64,000 nucleotides of DNA from Exobasidium rhododendri (taxonomy: Eukaryota > Basidiomycota > Exobasidiomycetes > Exobasidiales > Exobasidiaceae). The position numbers and the translations under genes are program-made. Positions 31,695-43,085 of this stretch are shown one piece after another; position 1 is the stretch's first letter, and every line of letters starts with the position of its first letter. Location of the stretch: the NCBI GenBank assembly GCA_026210745.1, contig CP110632.1:4153001-4217000 (forward strand). Direction: 5' to 3'. The notes under the pieces are model-generated. The model made no database searches, was not told where the DNA came from, and saw nothing but the letters and a program-made list of their open reading frames with translations.

Positions 31695-32035
31695 CACCAA
31701 TGCTCATCAGGCCAAGCCAGGGCGGGCGCCTTTGACTTAGGCAATCATCTCAATAGTAACGGCATATGTTGAAATTGTCCTACGGAACGCAGAATGAGCC
31801 ACTCATCGCATCCTTAATAGAGAGCGTGATTCGGCTGAGCTTGTAGGATGACCATCATTATTAATGAATCTCAGATTAATGACTTTGGTAGTGTACAGGA
31901 GGAATGACTTGTAGACATGATGGTGTGATGACTAGATCTTGATACAGTTGCGACAAAGCTTGAAAAGGCACACACAAAGCACAGACGACTGGGGCTTATC
32001 GAGACTGAGGAGGGAGCTGTGCAGGTGGTGCCTTG
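31695..32035. other. Convergent 3' spacer between the RhoGEF and the Zn2Cys6 factor
   Basis: This is 341 bp of AT-leaning sequence with no coding signal; it should hold both polyadenylation regions. Confidence 0.5.
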
Positions 32036-32361
32036 TCAGAAGAAGCTATTCTGTTGTTGCAGAGAGGAAAAGCCCGCCATATCTTGTGGTGCAAAGTGTG
32101 GAGGTATAGTGTGTTGCTGTGGCATGTCCTGGTGATGATAGGACGAGGCGTGACCGTGGCTGCTGACGCTCGCTGGCCCGCCTCTGTTGTGGGAAGAAGC
32201 ATAGGTAAGCCCGGAGGGAGGAGCAGCAGAGGCAGGTGCAGGAGCGGGGGGATATTCGGAAGCAGGGGGATACGCAGGAGCGGGAGGATAGTAGTCAAAG
32301 ACGGCGGAGTGGTCGTGTGACAAGTCATTGTTTCCCGCCCCGACACTGTGGTTGGGGGTGC

Positions 32362-32392
<31 letters not shown>

Positions 32393-32449
32393 GCTGTACG
32401 CGGAAGAGAGTAGGCTGCTGCCGCCATTAAGGGACGAAGGCATTACCAT

Positions 32450-32480
<31 letters not shown>

Positions 32481-35400
32481 TTTTCTTGCTGCAGATATTC
32501 ACTGCTTAGATTCTCCAGTTCGTTCGCCTGAGCATAGCACTCTTCGAAGGCTTGTCCGTACTGCCGCAAGCCATCGATGATGGAGGAGACTTCTGGTCGC
32601 TTAAATCTTGTCAAGCAAAAGCCTGCTTCGCTCATGGCCCACTTCATGATGCCCGGTTCCAGTCGCAGGTAGCCGTTGTCGCACAGGACTTGGATCAGAT
32701 TAGCACTCCTCAGGGCGCCATTTAGCGCTTCGTCGTAAATGCGAGATCGCAGGCCACGGATCTTGCTCTGATCCATCTCCATCTCTGCAGCGGTGGTGGT
32801 CGAAGCAAGGCTACCGCTATTACTGTCGACGCCCCTTCCTCCTTGTCCTTGCTGTTGCTGTTGTTGGTATCGGAGGGCAGCTGCCTGATAAGCAGGCAAA
32901 GTAGTTGCTTTCAGTTCTGCGATGCCAAATTCTTCAATGGCCTCCCACATCAATATCCAGACAATGTGGTAGTTCAAGTCGGAACTACAGGCTGTCACCG
33001 CATCGGCAAAGTTCCAGTGACTCGGCCAGATCGGACTGGGTGCTCCGACGGATGCCAGATGATTCTCTCTCCAGCTGAAAGCCATCGAAGCTAAACGTTC
33101 TAGTTTCTTCGCAGAGATCCCAATCGTGGCAGAATAAGGCGTCCAGAGGGTATCGTAGACCATTCTCATCATCTCGACCTGCTGTTGAGCACTTCGCAAC
33201 CAGATCATGTAGGCAGCTTGAGAGGCAGCTAATGGGTGAGGACCTTGCTGCTCGGCGGCAGGCAGAGGTGCGGAGAGGTCCGTCGTATAGTCCTCCAGCG
33301 CTAGATGCGGCTTGCGTCGATAAAACGCACTCATGTGAGCATCCATCATGCAGGCTAGCCACCAGCACATTGCCACCTGACTTCTCTGACCGACATCAGT
33401 GATCTTTGAGATCGTTTCCTGTTGATTCACTCGCAATTCTTGAAGATGAGAAATCGCACACAACACCCAGACACCATTGCAAATGAACAGTCCTCGTCTC
33501 TTTCTAGGTCGGAGTTCAGAAGGTAGCAGTTCGTCAAAGCCACTCTCTGTTTCGGGCGCTTGTTGCCAGAATAACGCCTGCACAATCAAAGCGGCTCGAG
33601 CATGGTCTAGTGTAGCCAGCCTGTGGACCTTGTTCCGATCGAGAACTTCCTGAGCTTTGACCACCAAGTCTTCTGCAATGGGACTTCGACCTATGACTCG
33701 ATGAGCTTCTTGCTTCGTCGTGGTAGGCACGGAATAATTGCTTGCGCTTGGCTTTCCTCGACCTCCACCAGTTCCAGTCCCCCCTTTTCCTCTGTTCACG
33801 GGAGCAGCAGTCGCAATCTTGGCAGTCGTTGTGGGAAGGGAAGCCGCTTCTCTCTTCTTCTTTTGCAGGGGCGTCAACTCGTGGGCAGCTTCCTTTCTGT
33901 CAGCTAGTATGATCGGATTTTCGCTAAATTTGGCACCCCAAGCCATCATGACTGCGATCAAGACGTCGGCAGGGGGCCCTCCCGATTCGGTAGAAGGACT
34001 GTGAAATCGTTGCCGAAACTCAACCGGATCAAGGATTGGGTAGCGAATGTGCACGATGGAAAAGTACGTCTCGATCAAGTCAGACACGAAATCAAATCGA
34101 GCGCTTGCATTGGCCAGGCGAGCTTCGGCGACTGTGCTCGGTGAGGGCCGATATCCGTCGATTTCGCTGGTGAGTCCTTGCACGGAGTTGGCGTAGTCTG
34201 CATCTTGCAAGATCAGGTATTTGATCAAGATGCTCATGCCGTCAGCATCGAGATGTGCAGAAGCACCACTGCCATTGTGCGAGCGACGACAGAGTGAGAT
34301 CGTGTGAAGAACAAGGTATACAACCACCGCCCCCAAGACTGCTCACCTCTCTGTGCCACCGTCCGCTGACGGTCTAGGTCGCTTCGTAGGCCTCTTTGCG
34401 CTGGTAGAAGCCATCTGAACAAAATGGGTGGTGCATTCGATGCTCTTGGAGGTACAATGGACGCACTTTGCATCTCCAGCGACTCGGTTGCATCGCACCT
34501 TACGGTTCCTGCAGGCATCACATGCCGAGTTTTGCTTCCTTATAGTGCCGCTTCCTTCTCGAACGTCAAGGACCTCATGACTCGTTACTGCAGGAGGAGG
34601 TAGAGATGAGGTGTAGGAAGACAAGGTCGTGTTCTTGTTGCCTTGAGAAGAGTAAGTGCCTCCTAGCGTCGAAGTTGATGAACCCCCTCCTCCTGCTACT
34701 CCTGCTACTCCTCTTCCTACTCCTCCTCCTGCCCCTACTTCGTCCCTCTCTGCCTCCTCTACATCCTTCTGAACAAGGAAGGCGCTGGAGATCAATCCGT
34801 TGCCTTTCTGCAGTCGATCGCTACCTGCCTGCAATGCAATAATGGAAGGCTGAGCAGGGAGTCTCTTTGTCGTCTCTTGCCCTGCGCTATTCGTAGGACC
34901 CTTCTTCGACGTATTTTCTTTGCTCCCCTTCGTCTGGAGTCGCTTCTTGCCTGTGTCTGCACTGTTGGTCAACTCTCCAGTATCGCGATGTCGCGCCATA
35001 GACGTGAGGGTCGAGGCAGCGCTAGCTCTCTGTGAACTATGACGCTGCTGCTGCTGCTGCTGATGTTGCTGTGTATGATGTAGTTGGACTTGTTGTCCGT
35101 GACGTACAGGAGCATGAAGCTGCTGCAAAGTCGGATTCTGGCTTGACCATCCGCTGAGGTTCAGCTCTACGTTGCCTTGATTAGGATTCGTGGGAGGCGG
35201 TCCGTATGGATCGCTGAAGGGAGTTGTTTGAGTCGATGACCCATCTTGTAGATACGATGATGTATAGTTGGTCTGCATCGGTAACGCCGTGAAGCTTCGA
35301 CTGAGCGGAACAAAGAAATTGTCCACAGAACCAGCAGGGACGACTGATGATGGAGGTGGTACTTGTGAGGAAGAAGATACAGCGTCCCTTTCGAAAACGT

Positions 35401-35737
35401 ACTTGAAAGCAGGAGCAGCAGAACTTGTACTACTAATGGCAGAATGGCACGGGGCGCTGACGGTGCTGGCTTCTATGAAGTGGGCGTTAGGGTGATACTG
35501 ACTCGCATCTATGGCTGAAGAGGAGAAGAGTCCGCTATGAAAGCCAGTCACCAAGCCAGCTTGGAAGTCGATCGGCTCCGCTGGTGAGGGTGGGGGAGGT
35601 GGAAGGAAGGAGGAGGAGGAGTAGTGCTTGGAGGGAAGATCGAGCCCTGTGTCGCCGGTGGTAGTAGTGGGGTTGGTAGTAGCAGCAGCAGCGGCGGTAG
35701 CGGTATCGCCAAGCATCCTTCTCTTCCCTCTCTGCAT
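32036..35737 (-). CDS. Zn2Cys6 (binuclear zinc cluster) transcription factor
   Basis: Two exons meet at an intron near 34269-34346 and give about 1200 residues. The zinc cluster is complete: C-DA-C-RNRKVR-C-NRVAGDAK-C-VH-C-TSKSIE-C, at about residues 397-424, followed by a basic linker (RPTKRPRP). Placement about 400 residues from the N-terminus is unusual; most family members have it near the start. The second exon contains the fungal transcription-factor middle homology region, from SDLIETYFSIVHIRYPILDP through VMMAWGAKFSENPIIL, ALIVQALFWQQ and MCWWLACMMDAHMSAFYRR to QVEMMRMVYDTLW. The arrangement resembles the XlnR/AraR-type regulators but I do not claim orthology. Low-complexity runs include poly-Asn (about 32355-32395), poly-Gln (about 35040-35075) and poly-Gly. 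The regulated genes cannot be inferred. Confidence 0.9.
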
Positions 35738-36475
35738 GAGAAGCTCAGATCCGAAGATCTGATTTGGCCCTCAACCAAATACTGTATGCAGCGATATTAA
35801 AATCACGAATATAAGTTCGAAGAACTAGAGACCAGCGTTCGAGAAGGAGAAGTATAGTCGGACTAATGGAGGGGCAAGTGCGGAAGCGAAGGGCGTTGCT
35901 GGGTAATAAAGTCAGCAGCAAAGTGATACAACAAGGAGGTGTATCGTGCTAATAGAATGGATGCGACGGGATTGTAATGCTCTGCAGGTGAGCGTGGAGA
36001 TTACTATAGAGGACCGTTTTAAAAGTCAACAAAAGAGGCGGGGGGCTGCCCCAAGAAAAATTTAAAAAAGTTAAGCAGAATACAGTCTCTTCGGAGCCGC
36101 GCGCGCACATAAGGCTAATCTGACTTTTCGACGTACTGTATCTAGATAGGCAATGCATAGATACGGACCGTACACGTGGATCAAGTGAGATACTGTGCGG
36201 AGCCGAGGCCAAGACGACAATACTAAGAGGGGTAATCAAGTATTCTCTCTCACCTGCAGAAGGAAGAGATGGAGAGCAGGCATTGGTGCGACAGTGATCG
36301 TGCCATGGACTTTGATGTATTCGAGGATGCTTCAAACGGCAGGCCCAGACAGTAATGATACAAAGGGAAGCAACTCCGTAAGAGTGTTCCAAGAGGTAAG
36401 ACTGATAGGATTTGTGGAAAGCCAGACCAGACCGCACAGAACTTGATGAAGAAAGGAGTAGCTGCGTATGTGTCA
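35738..36475. other. Intergenic: Zn2Cys6 factor promoter and 3' flank of the antiporter gene
   Basis: About 740 bp between two minus-strand genes. Several small ORFs (for example minus 35949-36479) show no coding character. I see nothing else. Confidence 0.45.
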
Positions 36476-39400
36476 TCAAAGATTGAAAGTGACGGCTGGC
36501 GTGGATGTACCGCTTTGATTGTCGTTGCCGTTGTTGAGACTACTGCTGCTGCTAGCGGTTGCGGCGTCAACGGTGTTATTCACAGTGCCGGTGCGAGATG
36601 GGGTCAAGATTCCACCGTCTCCTTGCGTCGTAGTGGGAAGATTCAAAGATCCATGCCTGGAAAAGGAATGGCCGAGCTCGGGGTTGTTGTCGCTTCGACT
36701 GACTCGAATGGAAGGATTGTCCGACTTGGAACCCGTCGAGGATGAATGAGGTGCAGTAAGGGAGGAGAAGAGAGAAGCGAGCCTATTCTTCTTCCGATGA
36801 GTCCCGCCCTGCGTGTCTTGCCCGTCGTCTGCTTCGCTATTCTGCTGCCCACTGCTGGGTCTGTTTAACTCCGCTGTTCGGGTAGGCGAGTTTGATCTAG
36901 GCGTGATGCCTCCACCAATCCTGGCTGTATCTACCTTCTCGCGTGACTCATGGTGTGTAGAGAGCAAGGAGGAGAGTCGATCGTGCGTTGAATCGTGAAT
37001 GTCGAGCCATTGCACGCTGTTGCTTTTGTTGTGTGGCCGTCGGAATTGCGTAGCTCGATCGCTTTCCGTGGGTTCGATCGTTCTAGAGCGGGGTATCTGT
37101 AGGAATGATGAAGAAGAAGTGCTGCTGTTGCTGGAGATGGAGTTGGATGGGTTCATTCGTTTGTCTGATGGTCTGGTGCGAGAAGTGTTGGATTCGGCAA
37201 GCCCACCGGCAGAAGTTGATCGGGGCATAAATTTCGATGCAGAAGGGGCGGACAGGATAGATGAGGAACGAGAAGACAATGTGTTGGATCGTAAAGGTGC
37301 CTCCATGGTTTCCACATCGGTGTCCCCATCAGCCTCCGATGAACTGTGATTTCCGCCTTTAGACAAGCTTAATTGCCCTGCGATTAACTTCTGCCTCAAC
37401 TTCATCCTTCGAGTATCGGTAGCAGAAGGTCGACAAATGTATTGCTTGTTACACACATTTGCAGCACTGCCTCTGTTGGGCGATGTAGAAGGACTTGCAT
37501 TGGACGATCTACGGGTCTTTTTTGGCCGCTTGATTCCTCCAGGTGAAGCAAGCCATCCAGAGATCGGCGCTTCTACGTCCTCAACGTAAGACGGCTTCCC
37601 GTCTTTCTTCTTTGCTTCCCTCTTTGCAGCAAGTTTACTTTCCCGTTGTGTTTGCAGTGTGGTAGGAGGGCCAGCATTTTCAGGACTGTCCCTCCTTCGG
37701 TCCGATGCCCAATTCATCGAATCGATGAGAATCTGACTGCGACGATTCTGATCTTCTTTCGATTCGGCCACCGAACTCCTCCTCTTTCCCTTCCTACTAA
37801 GGTATTCGTTGTACAAGTGTGGAATATTGTGGTGCATTAGATGATTAGCTGCCTCGGTAGGATGCCAATTAGCAACATCTTGAAGTCCCAGATGTGATTC
37901 AATACCTCGTGCGTGGTCTTGGACCCACGTATGAACAGGATCTTCCGACGCCGAGATCTTTTCCTTCTCTTCATCGGTGAGGGGAATGACGGTGACCTTG
38001 GGATCATCCGACTTGTTCTTTTGATATTCGATAACGAGCTTCGACCCCTCCACCCAGGTATTTGATCTGGGGTAGGCATCCTCCTTTTCCTGCTGCTTCG
38101 TCATGGCCGCGTGTTCTTTTTCTTGCGTATCCTCTCTGTCTATGCTGTCATCACTACCACAACCCCACTTAGCTTGACCTTCCTTGTCCAATCGAACAGC
38201 TCTGTCTTCCTCACTGGAATCGATTCGACCTTGATTGATATCTCGATCCATTGGAGCACGCCCGTCTTCTTCATCGTCGTGCTTTCCGCTTCTCATACCT
38301 AAGTCACCATCCTTTCCGTCCCTTTGCTTTTCATCGGAATTCTGACTTCTTCGATCGTCTGCCTGCTGCTGCTTTTTTCTCAGCATCGCATACTCGTTCT
38401 CTTTCTTTTCCTGCAGCTTTTGTCGATATCTCGTCATCTCAATCGTATCCTCTCCGCCCCAATCGTCCGTTGGATCTTCCCTTTCGAGAGCGTGATCTTC
38501 ATCATCGTAGTCTTCGTCATAATCACCTTGAAGCCCTCGTTGTGTTTTGGTGTTGTAGATACGATCATCTCCTTGACTGGCCGTATTGCTGCCGTCATCT
38601 TCTTCTTCTCCCGATGGACTCGTATCGGACCTCCTCAGCTCCTTTTCAGCATCTCCTCCAATTGCTCCTCTTCCAATGATGCCCAATTGTGCGTTCAAGA
38701 CTCGCTCAATCTCAGTCATGTTTCCTTCTTCAGGAGAGACGCTTTCACCTGTCTTGTTCTTGCGGAACTTGTTCATCCAGCTTGACTCTGTGTCGCCATT
38801 CATGAAACTAGGATTTCTACTCCAAGTTCGAGTCAATGTCGTCGCTCGCTTCGACGCATTCTTTGAGAAAGCAAAGAAGGGGATCGTCAGACCGTGGATG
38901 ATGATCGAACACAGCACAAAGAAGAAGATAATAGGTTGTACAGTGAGAGCCAGGATATCGTTAGACGTTTGTGGTGGAGAAGGGACTTCTTCTGGTAGTA
39001 GAGTCCTCGCCAAAGTTGCGATAAAGATCGCACCGACTCCAATAGGACCAAAGTGACCTGCAAAGACGGCTTCCCGAAAGGTCTTGATGTCTGGTATCCA
39101 CCTCCAAAGCATGATGACGATGGGCAGTCGCTTGGTCAGCAAAACACAGATTGCTAAGACAAACAACCTCCATATGCTCAGCGTGTTTGGCTCTTCTGCC
39201 GATCCTCCCGCAAAATCGCGAAAGGGCATCAGGGCACCAATGTAGATGAAAGTGGCCACATTGAAGAGCAGATCGACAATGGAACTGAAATTAGAGTCTT
39301 CCGTTTGTTGTGTGAACCAACCATCCCAAGCGAATGCTGTTCCGCAGGCGAAAGCAGCAAGGAGATCATCGCTTCCCAAGAGAACATTGACACCCATACT

Positions 39401-40349
39401 AGCAATGGCCAGACTGACGTACTGAGCGACGAAGGATTCTCGATCAACCAGCTTCTTCCGCTCGGAGAATCTCATCAACTTTCGAGCTGACCAGCCAATG
39501 AGAGCACCTAGGATTGTTCCGAAGATGATCTGATACGCCCAAGCATCGTAAAACCATTCTGCTACAGCTCTTCCATGATTATCTCGATTGATGGTGAGAA
39601 AGAGTGCAAGGTAGAGAAACGGAAAAGCGGCACCGTCGTTGCAGCCACTTTCGCACATCAGCATATGACGCAGATGAGCTGGAACATGCTTTTCCGCCCA
39701 GGGACCACCTACGACGGCCTGTGCTAGAATTGGATCAGTCGGAGTGACGCATGAGGCAACGACGAGACTGGGAGAAGATTTGGTCAGAGAGCCGTCACTA
39801 CAACTAAACGGCAAATGCTATGCGACACTCACCAGTTGAGGAAATCTAGGCCGGGCACGAGGGCATACATAAAGGAAGCTGTTATAAGCCAGCCCCACAC
39901 CATGACGGGACCCAGCAGTAGTGCAATCGACCTCCAATGTCGCAGCAGGTATTTCTTCGGCAATTCGACTCCAACTGCAAACACTGACAATGCGATTGTG
40001 ACTCGCATGATTTCGAGCGTGATTTCATTGGTAATGTGTCCTCCTGGCGACCCAGTTTTGTTGTTAGCCCAGTTCGAAGGATTGAAGAGACCGATTGCGG
40101 CAGGACCGACGATTATACCAAAGATGGCAGCCATTGGTGCTTCACCAAGATAAAGCCTCTCTTTAATAAAGAGCGAAAACATGCTGAACTGTTGAGAGAT
40201 TATGACGGGAAAGCAAGTAAGCGGAGAGCAGCTTTCTCAAATTCACCAGTCAAACATACCAAGACAATGAAGAAACCTAGGCCGACGTAGATGAGGTGGA
40301 CAGCTGTGACCTCAAATGGGCTAAAGCTGCCTGGCTCGACGTTCGCCAT
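36476..40349 (-). CDS. NHA1: Plasma-membrane Na+(K+)/H+ antiporter, Nha1/Sod2 family
   Basis: The family exports Na+ and K+ in exchange for protons. Three exons with introns near 40189-40259 and about 39774-39845 give roughly 1240 residues. The start MANVEPGSFSPFEVTAVHLI is typical. The membrane half holds the transport-site segments ASCVTPTDPILAQ and LMCESGCNDGAAFPFLYLAL, plus FIYIGALMPF, FAGHFGPIGVGAIFIATL and RLPIVIMLWRW, altogether about 12 predicted transmembrane helices in the first about 430 residues. The remaining about 800 residues form a hydrophilic, Ser/Asp/Lys-rich cytosolic tail, as is known for Nha1 proteins. The tail contains conserved fungal blocks (STWVEG-type NTWVEGSKLVIEY, HTWVQDHARGIESHLG). 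It is divergent from ARV1, across a 1.3-kb gap. Confidence 0.95.
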
Positions 40350-41639
40350 GATGTAGAGGGACGTAAGATGGACGGCGGGGAGAATAGAGTGGTCCGATCA
40401 GCGATAGCGGCAGGTACGATGTAGCCCAATTGATTACTCGATCATACGATAGCGAGATCGATATTGTTCAGTGGCGCAGCCTTTCCTGCTGAATATTCCC
40501 CCAGTAGGTAAAATGGTCGAAAGCTTGCCTTTCGCGGATGCCAAAGGATATTTTACGGATGAAGGAGTAGCTATAAAGTATCCTCTGCCGACGATCTCAC
40601 AAAGTCGCTACAGAGAAGTTCGTATCAAGGATCGTTCCAAGGATTTGTACGAGCGCTTTAGGCTCCGATCGAGGTGCAACAGAATAGTCGTTTATTCAGC
40701 CTCCCTCAGTTGTTTTGAGTCAGCCAAGTCGGACAGCTCCGTCGATAGATCTTGTGGTCGCCTCGTTTCACTCTTCAATGTATTACAATGGGAGACTTTG
40801 GATCGAGGAGAGGGCGTGTGAATGCAGTGTGTAAGGTTGAATGCATGCCCGATTGGTTCGAGAGAGGAGCTTTAATTCGATCGGTAGTGTGATGTCGATA
40901 GATGGGCTGATGGTGCGTGTAGTACCGAGATGTGCGAGGGATGTAAATGATTCGTGATGGCGTAATGATTATTAGAAAGGGGTGCGGGGCAATGATCACA
41001 GCCTGGAGATGGTCGTACCTATCGTCGAAGTAGTCGACTTTACCAGAAGAGAGTAGCAAGACGGTACGGGGAAGAGGTGATGACCCAAGCAAAGACGGCG
41101 CCAGACAACAACAATGTGAAGGCGGGAAAAGCAGCAGGACAGCTTTCCGGCTAGGGCGGGAGTGATGCAGTATGAGCTGCTTGAGTAGGTCTCACTGCTT
41201 CAGTGAAGAGATTGGTGAATGCAAGAAAGACTGGCGGAACGTTGTTGCTCCCTGTGCCGACTACAGTCTCGACCCCAAAATATCCCTTGGCGCGAGTTGC
41301 ATCGAATAGCGAATAGGGTCGAAAAATTAGAAACTTTTAATTTTCCTCAGCTTAATAAATCATAGGAGAAATCTAAAAAAAAAAAAAAAATTAACTCAAT
41401 ACCCATAGGTACCTAGGTGAGTAGGTAAGTACTGTAAGTAGAGGTGCAGTTCCTGAACTTTGTGCAGAACTAGAAGGACCGTATCCTCATGATTTCATCT
41501 GGGCGCGTCTTTCTTGGCGGCTGGTCCAAGCGCAGGATCGACGGGGAGCATGTTTCTCCCCTCCTCGCCATGGACGCAATAATCGCTCACTCCCGATAGA
41601 CTCCCCCTTCCTAATCCCTTTCCCTTGAGACACCGGTCG
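40350..41639. other. 1.3-kb divergent intergenic region between NHA1 and ARV1
   Basis: This is one of the longest gaps in the window. A 116-codon ORF at 40471-40821 starts MAQPFLLNIPPVG and contains AKGYFTDEGVAIKYPLP, but has no recognised family. A 16-bp A run lies at about 41375-41390, within an AT-rich segment, followed by GTAGGTACC-like short repeats around 41400-41440. No gene is assigned. Confidence 0.4.
41375..41390 (+). repeat. poly(A) tract
   Basis: An uninterrupted A run of about 16 bp in AT-rich intergenic DNA about 250 bp upstream of ARV1. No target-site duplication or retroelement body is visible beside it. Confidence 0.8.
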
Positions 41640-42956
41640 ATGGTGGTCTGCGTACACTGCAGCACACCGATAAAAGAACTATACATCTCATACGGTCCCG
41701 ATCATCTCATATCTACTCGTTGTGAATTTTGCCATGCCTTTGCAGATCCATACGTGGAGCAAGAGGCGGTGATAGTGGCCATTGACCTGGTACGATGTTG
41801 CCACAAAGTACGTTCTTCGTCATAGAGAGTTATGCAGCTGACACGCTTGAATGTCGTCCTGCCAGATTCTTGTCAAACCCAGAGTGTATAGACATCTGCT
41901 CTTTAATCGACCAAATTTGATCCTCCCTAATGCAGAAGATAGTCGGAAGAATAAGTCGTCACACCGATCTTCTGGTACGGCATGGAAACATTGGTGGACT
42001 CTTCTTCGCCAGATCATAGCGCTCGTTCTCGTCGACGCTTGTCAGTTGTCCATGACTGTATCACAAGATATTGAGTGCGCACAGGCTGACTCTCTGTGCC
42101 TGCCTGACTTCGTCCAGATCTTCGCTGGTTCTACCTTTGCAATCTGGAAGCGGATGATTCTTCCCAGTCTGCGCTCTCATACCCGTCTATGGCCATTCAG
42201 TCGTATCTGCGAGTCTTGCTGGCAACCTCGCTGCGTGAGTCAGGCTGAATAGAGTCAAGGAAGAGCTCATTCTAATGTGCTGTTCTTTCCCTTACACAGA
42301 GGTCGCTGCACTCTTCCTAACTGCGCTCTTTCTCTCGATGATGTATCACCGCACACTCGTCCACCTTTCGAGACGTCCTGGCTCCACCATCTCAACAGAA
42401 GAACTGGATAGATTTCAGTGCGTGGCATCCTTCGAAGTAGGATGGTTTCCATGACGCTCACCTGTCTATTCCCACTCTCCCTCCTCCAATGGAGATCCTT
42501 CAGACCTCACCTAGTGCTCACTTCACTCTTATTGGCGCACCTGACTCCCATCTTCCTTCTCAGTCTCCTCCTTCTCTGGCACACAAAATCATCGCCGAGC
42601 ACACGCACAGACGGTTGGCAATGGGATGAGAACAGTATCGACTGGGCAATCCGCAGCATGGTCGGTGGTCTCAGCTCAGGCGTTGCTCTTGGAGGTGATT
42701 TGCATGCAGAGATCAGATTCATCTTTGACCTTCTTGGCTCACACTGAACACTCCCCCCTCTCTCCACTTGGCGCCCGCAGTGGTACTGCCACTCCAGAAG
42801 AGCAAAGCAGGCGCCATCATCGCCATGCTTATCTTGCTCATAGCCTGGTACCTTCAAATACAAGTCAGTTCCTGGCTTCACATCCCTTTTCATAGCGGCG
42901 TTGGAGTCTTACAAACACCGGTAGGAAAGGAAGCGGCTCATCGTTATTGCTTATGA
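41640..42956 (+). CDS. ARV1: ARV1, sterol/lipid homeostasis protein of the ER
   Basis: ARV1 affects sterol transport, sphingolipid and GPI metabolism in the ER membrane. The N-terminal ARV1 homology domain is clear: VCVHCSTPIKELYISYG, RCEFCHAFADPYVEQE (four zinc-ribbon-like cysteines), then after an intron KPRVYRHLLFNRPN. Following introns at about 41819-41871, 42039-42119, 42232-42299 and others, the frames join through LVDAYLRWFYLCNLE, SMAIQSYLRVLLATSL, VAALFLTALFLSMMYHRTL, QPHLVLTSLLLAHLTPIFLL and VVLPLQKSKAGAIIAM. These give several membrane segments. Apparent read-through alternatives at some introns are also open but lack the conserved LVDAYLRW block. The gene is complete; exact length depends on the hand-made joins (about 330 residues). 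Confidence 0.88.
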
Positions 42957-43085
42957 ATGCAACATGATGGGCAGAAGTAAGGGCTGGAGAAATGCTGCAT
43001 GAGTTGATTTAGGTGCGCTAGTAGAATACATGGGTTGGTAAGGGAGGGTGTTTGGCACGCCCAAGAGGACTGTTCGCGAGACTGA

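Noticed and set aside
40471-40821. 116-codon ORF upstream of ARV1
   Set aside because: It lies in a promoter-like gap, ends abruptly, and has no recognisable domain or splice continuation.
41370-41395. poly(A) tract as the tail of a retroposed element
   Set aside because: No upstream element body, no target-site duplication and no reverse-transcriptase remnant are visible.
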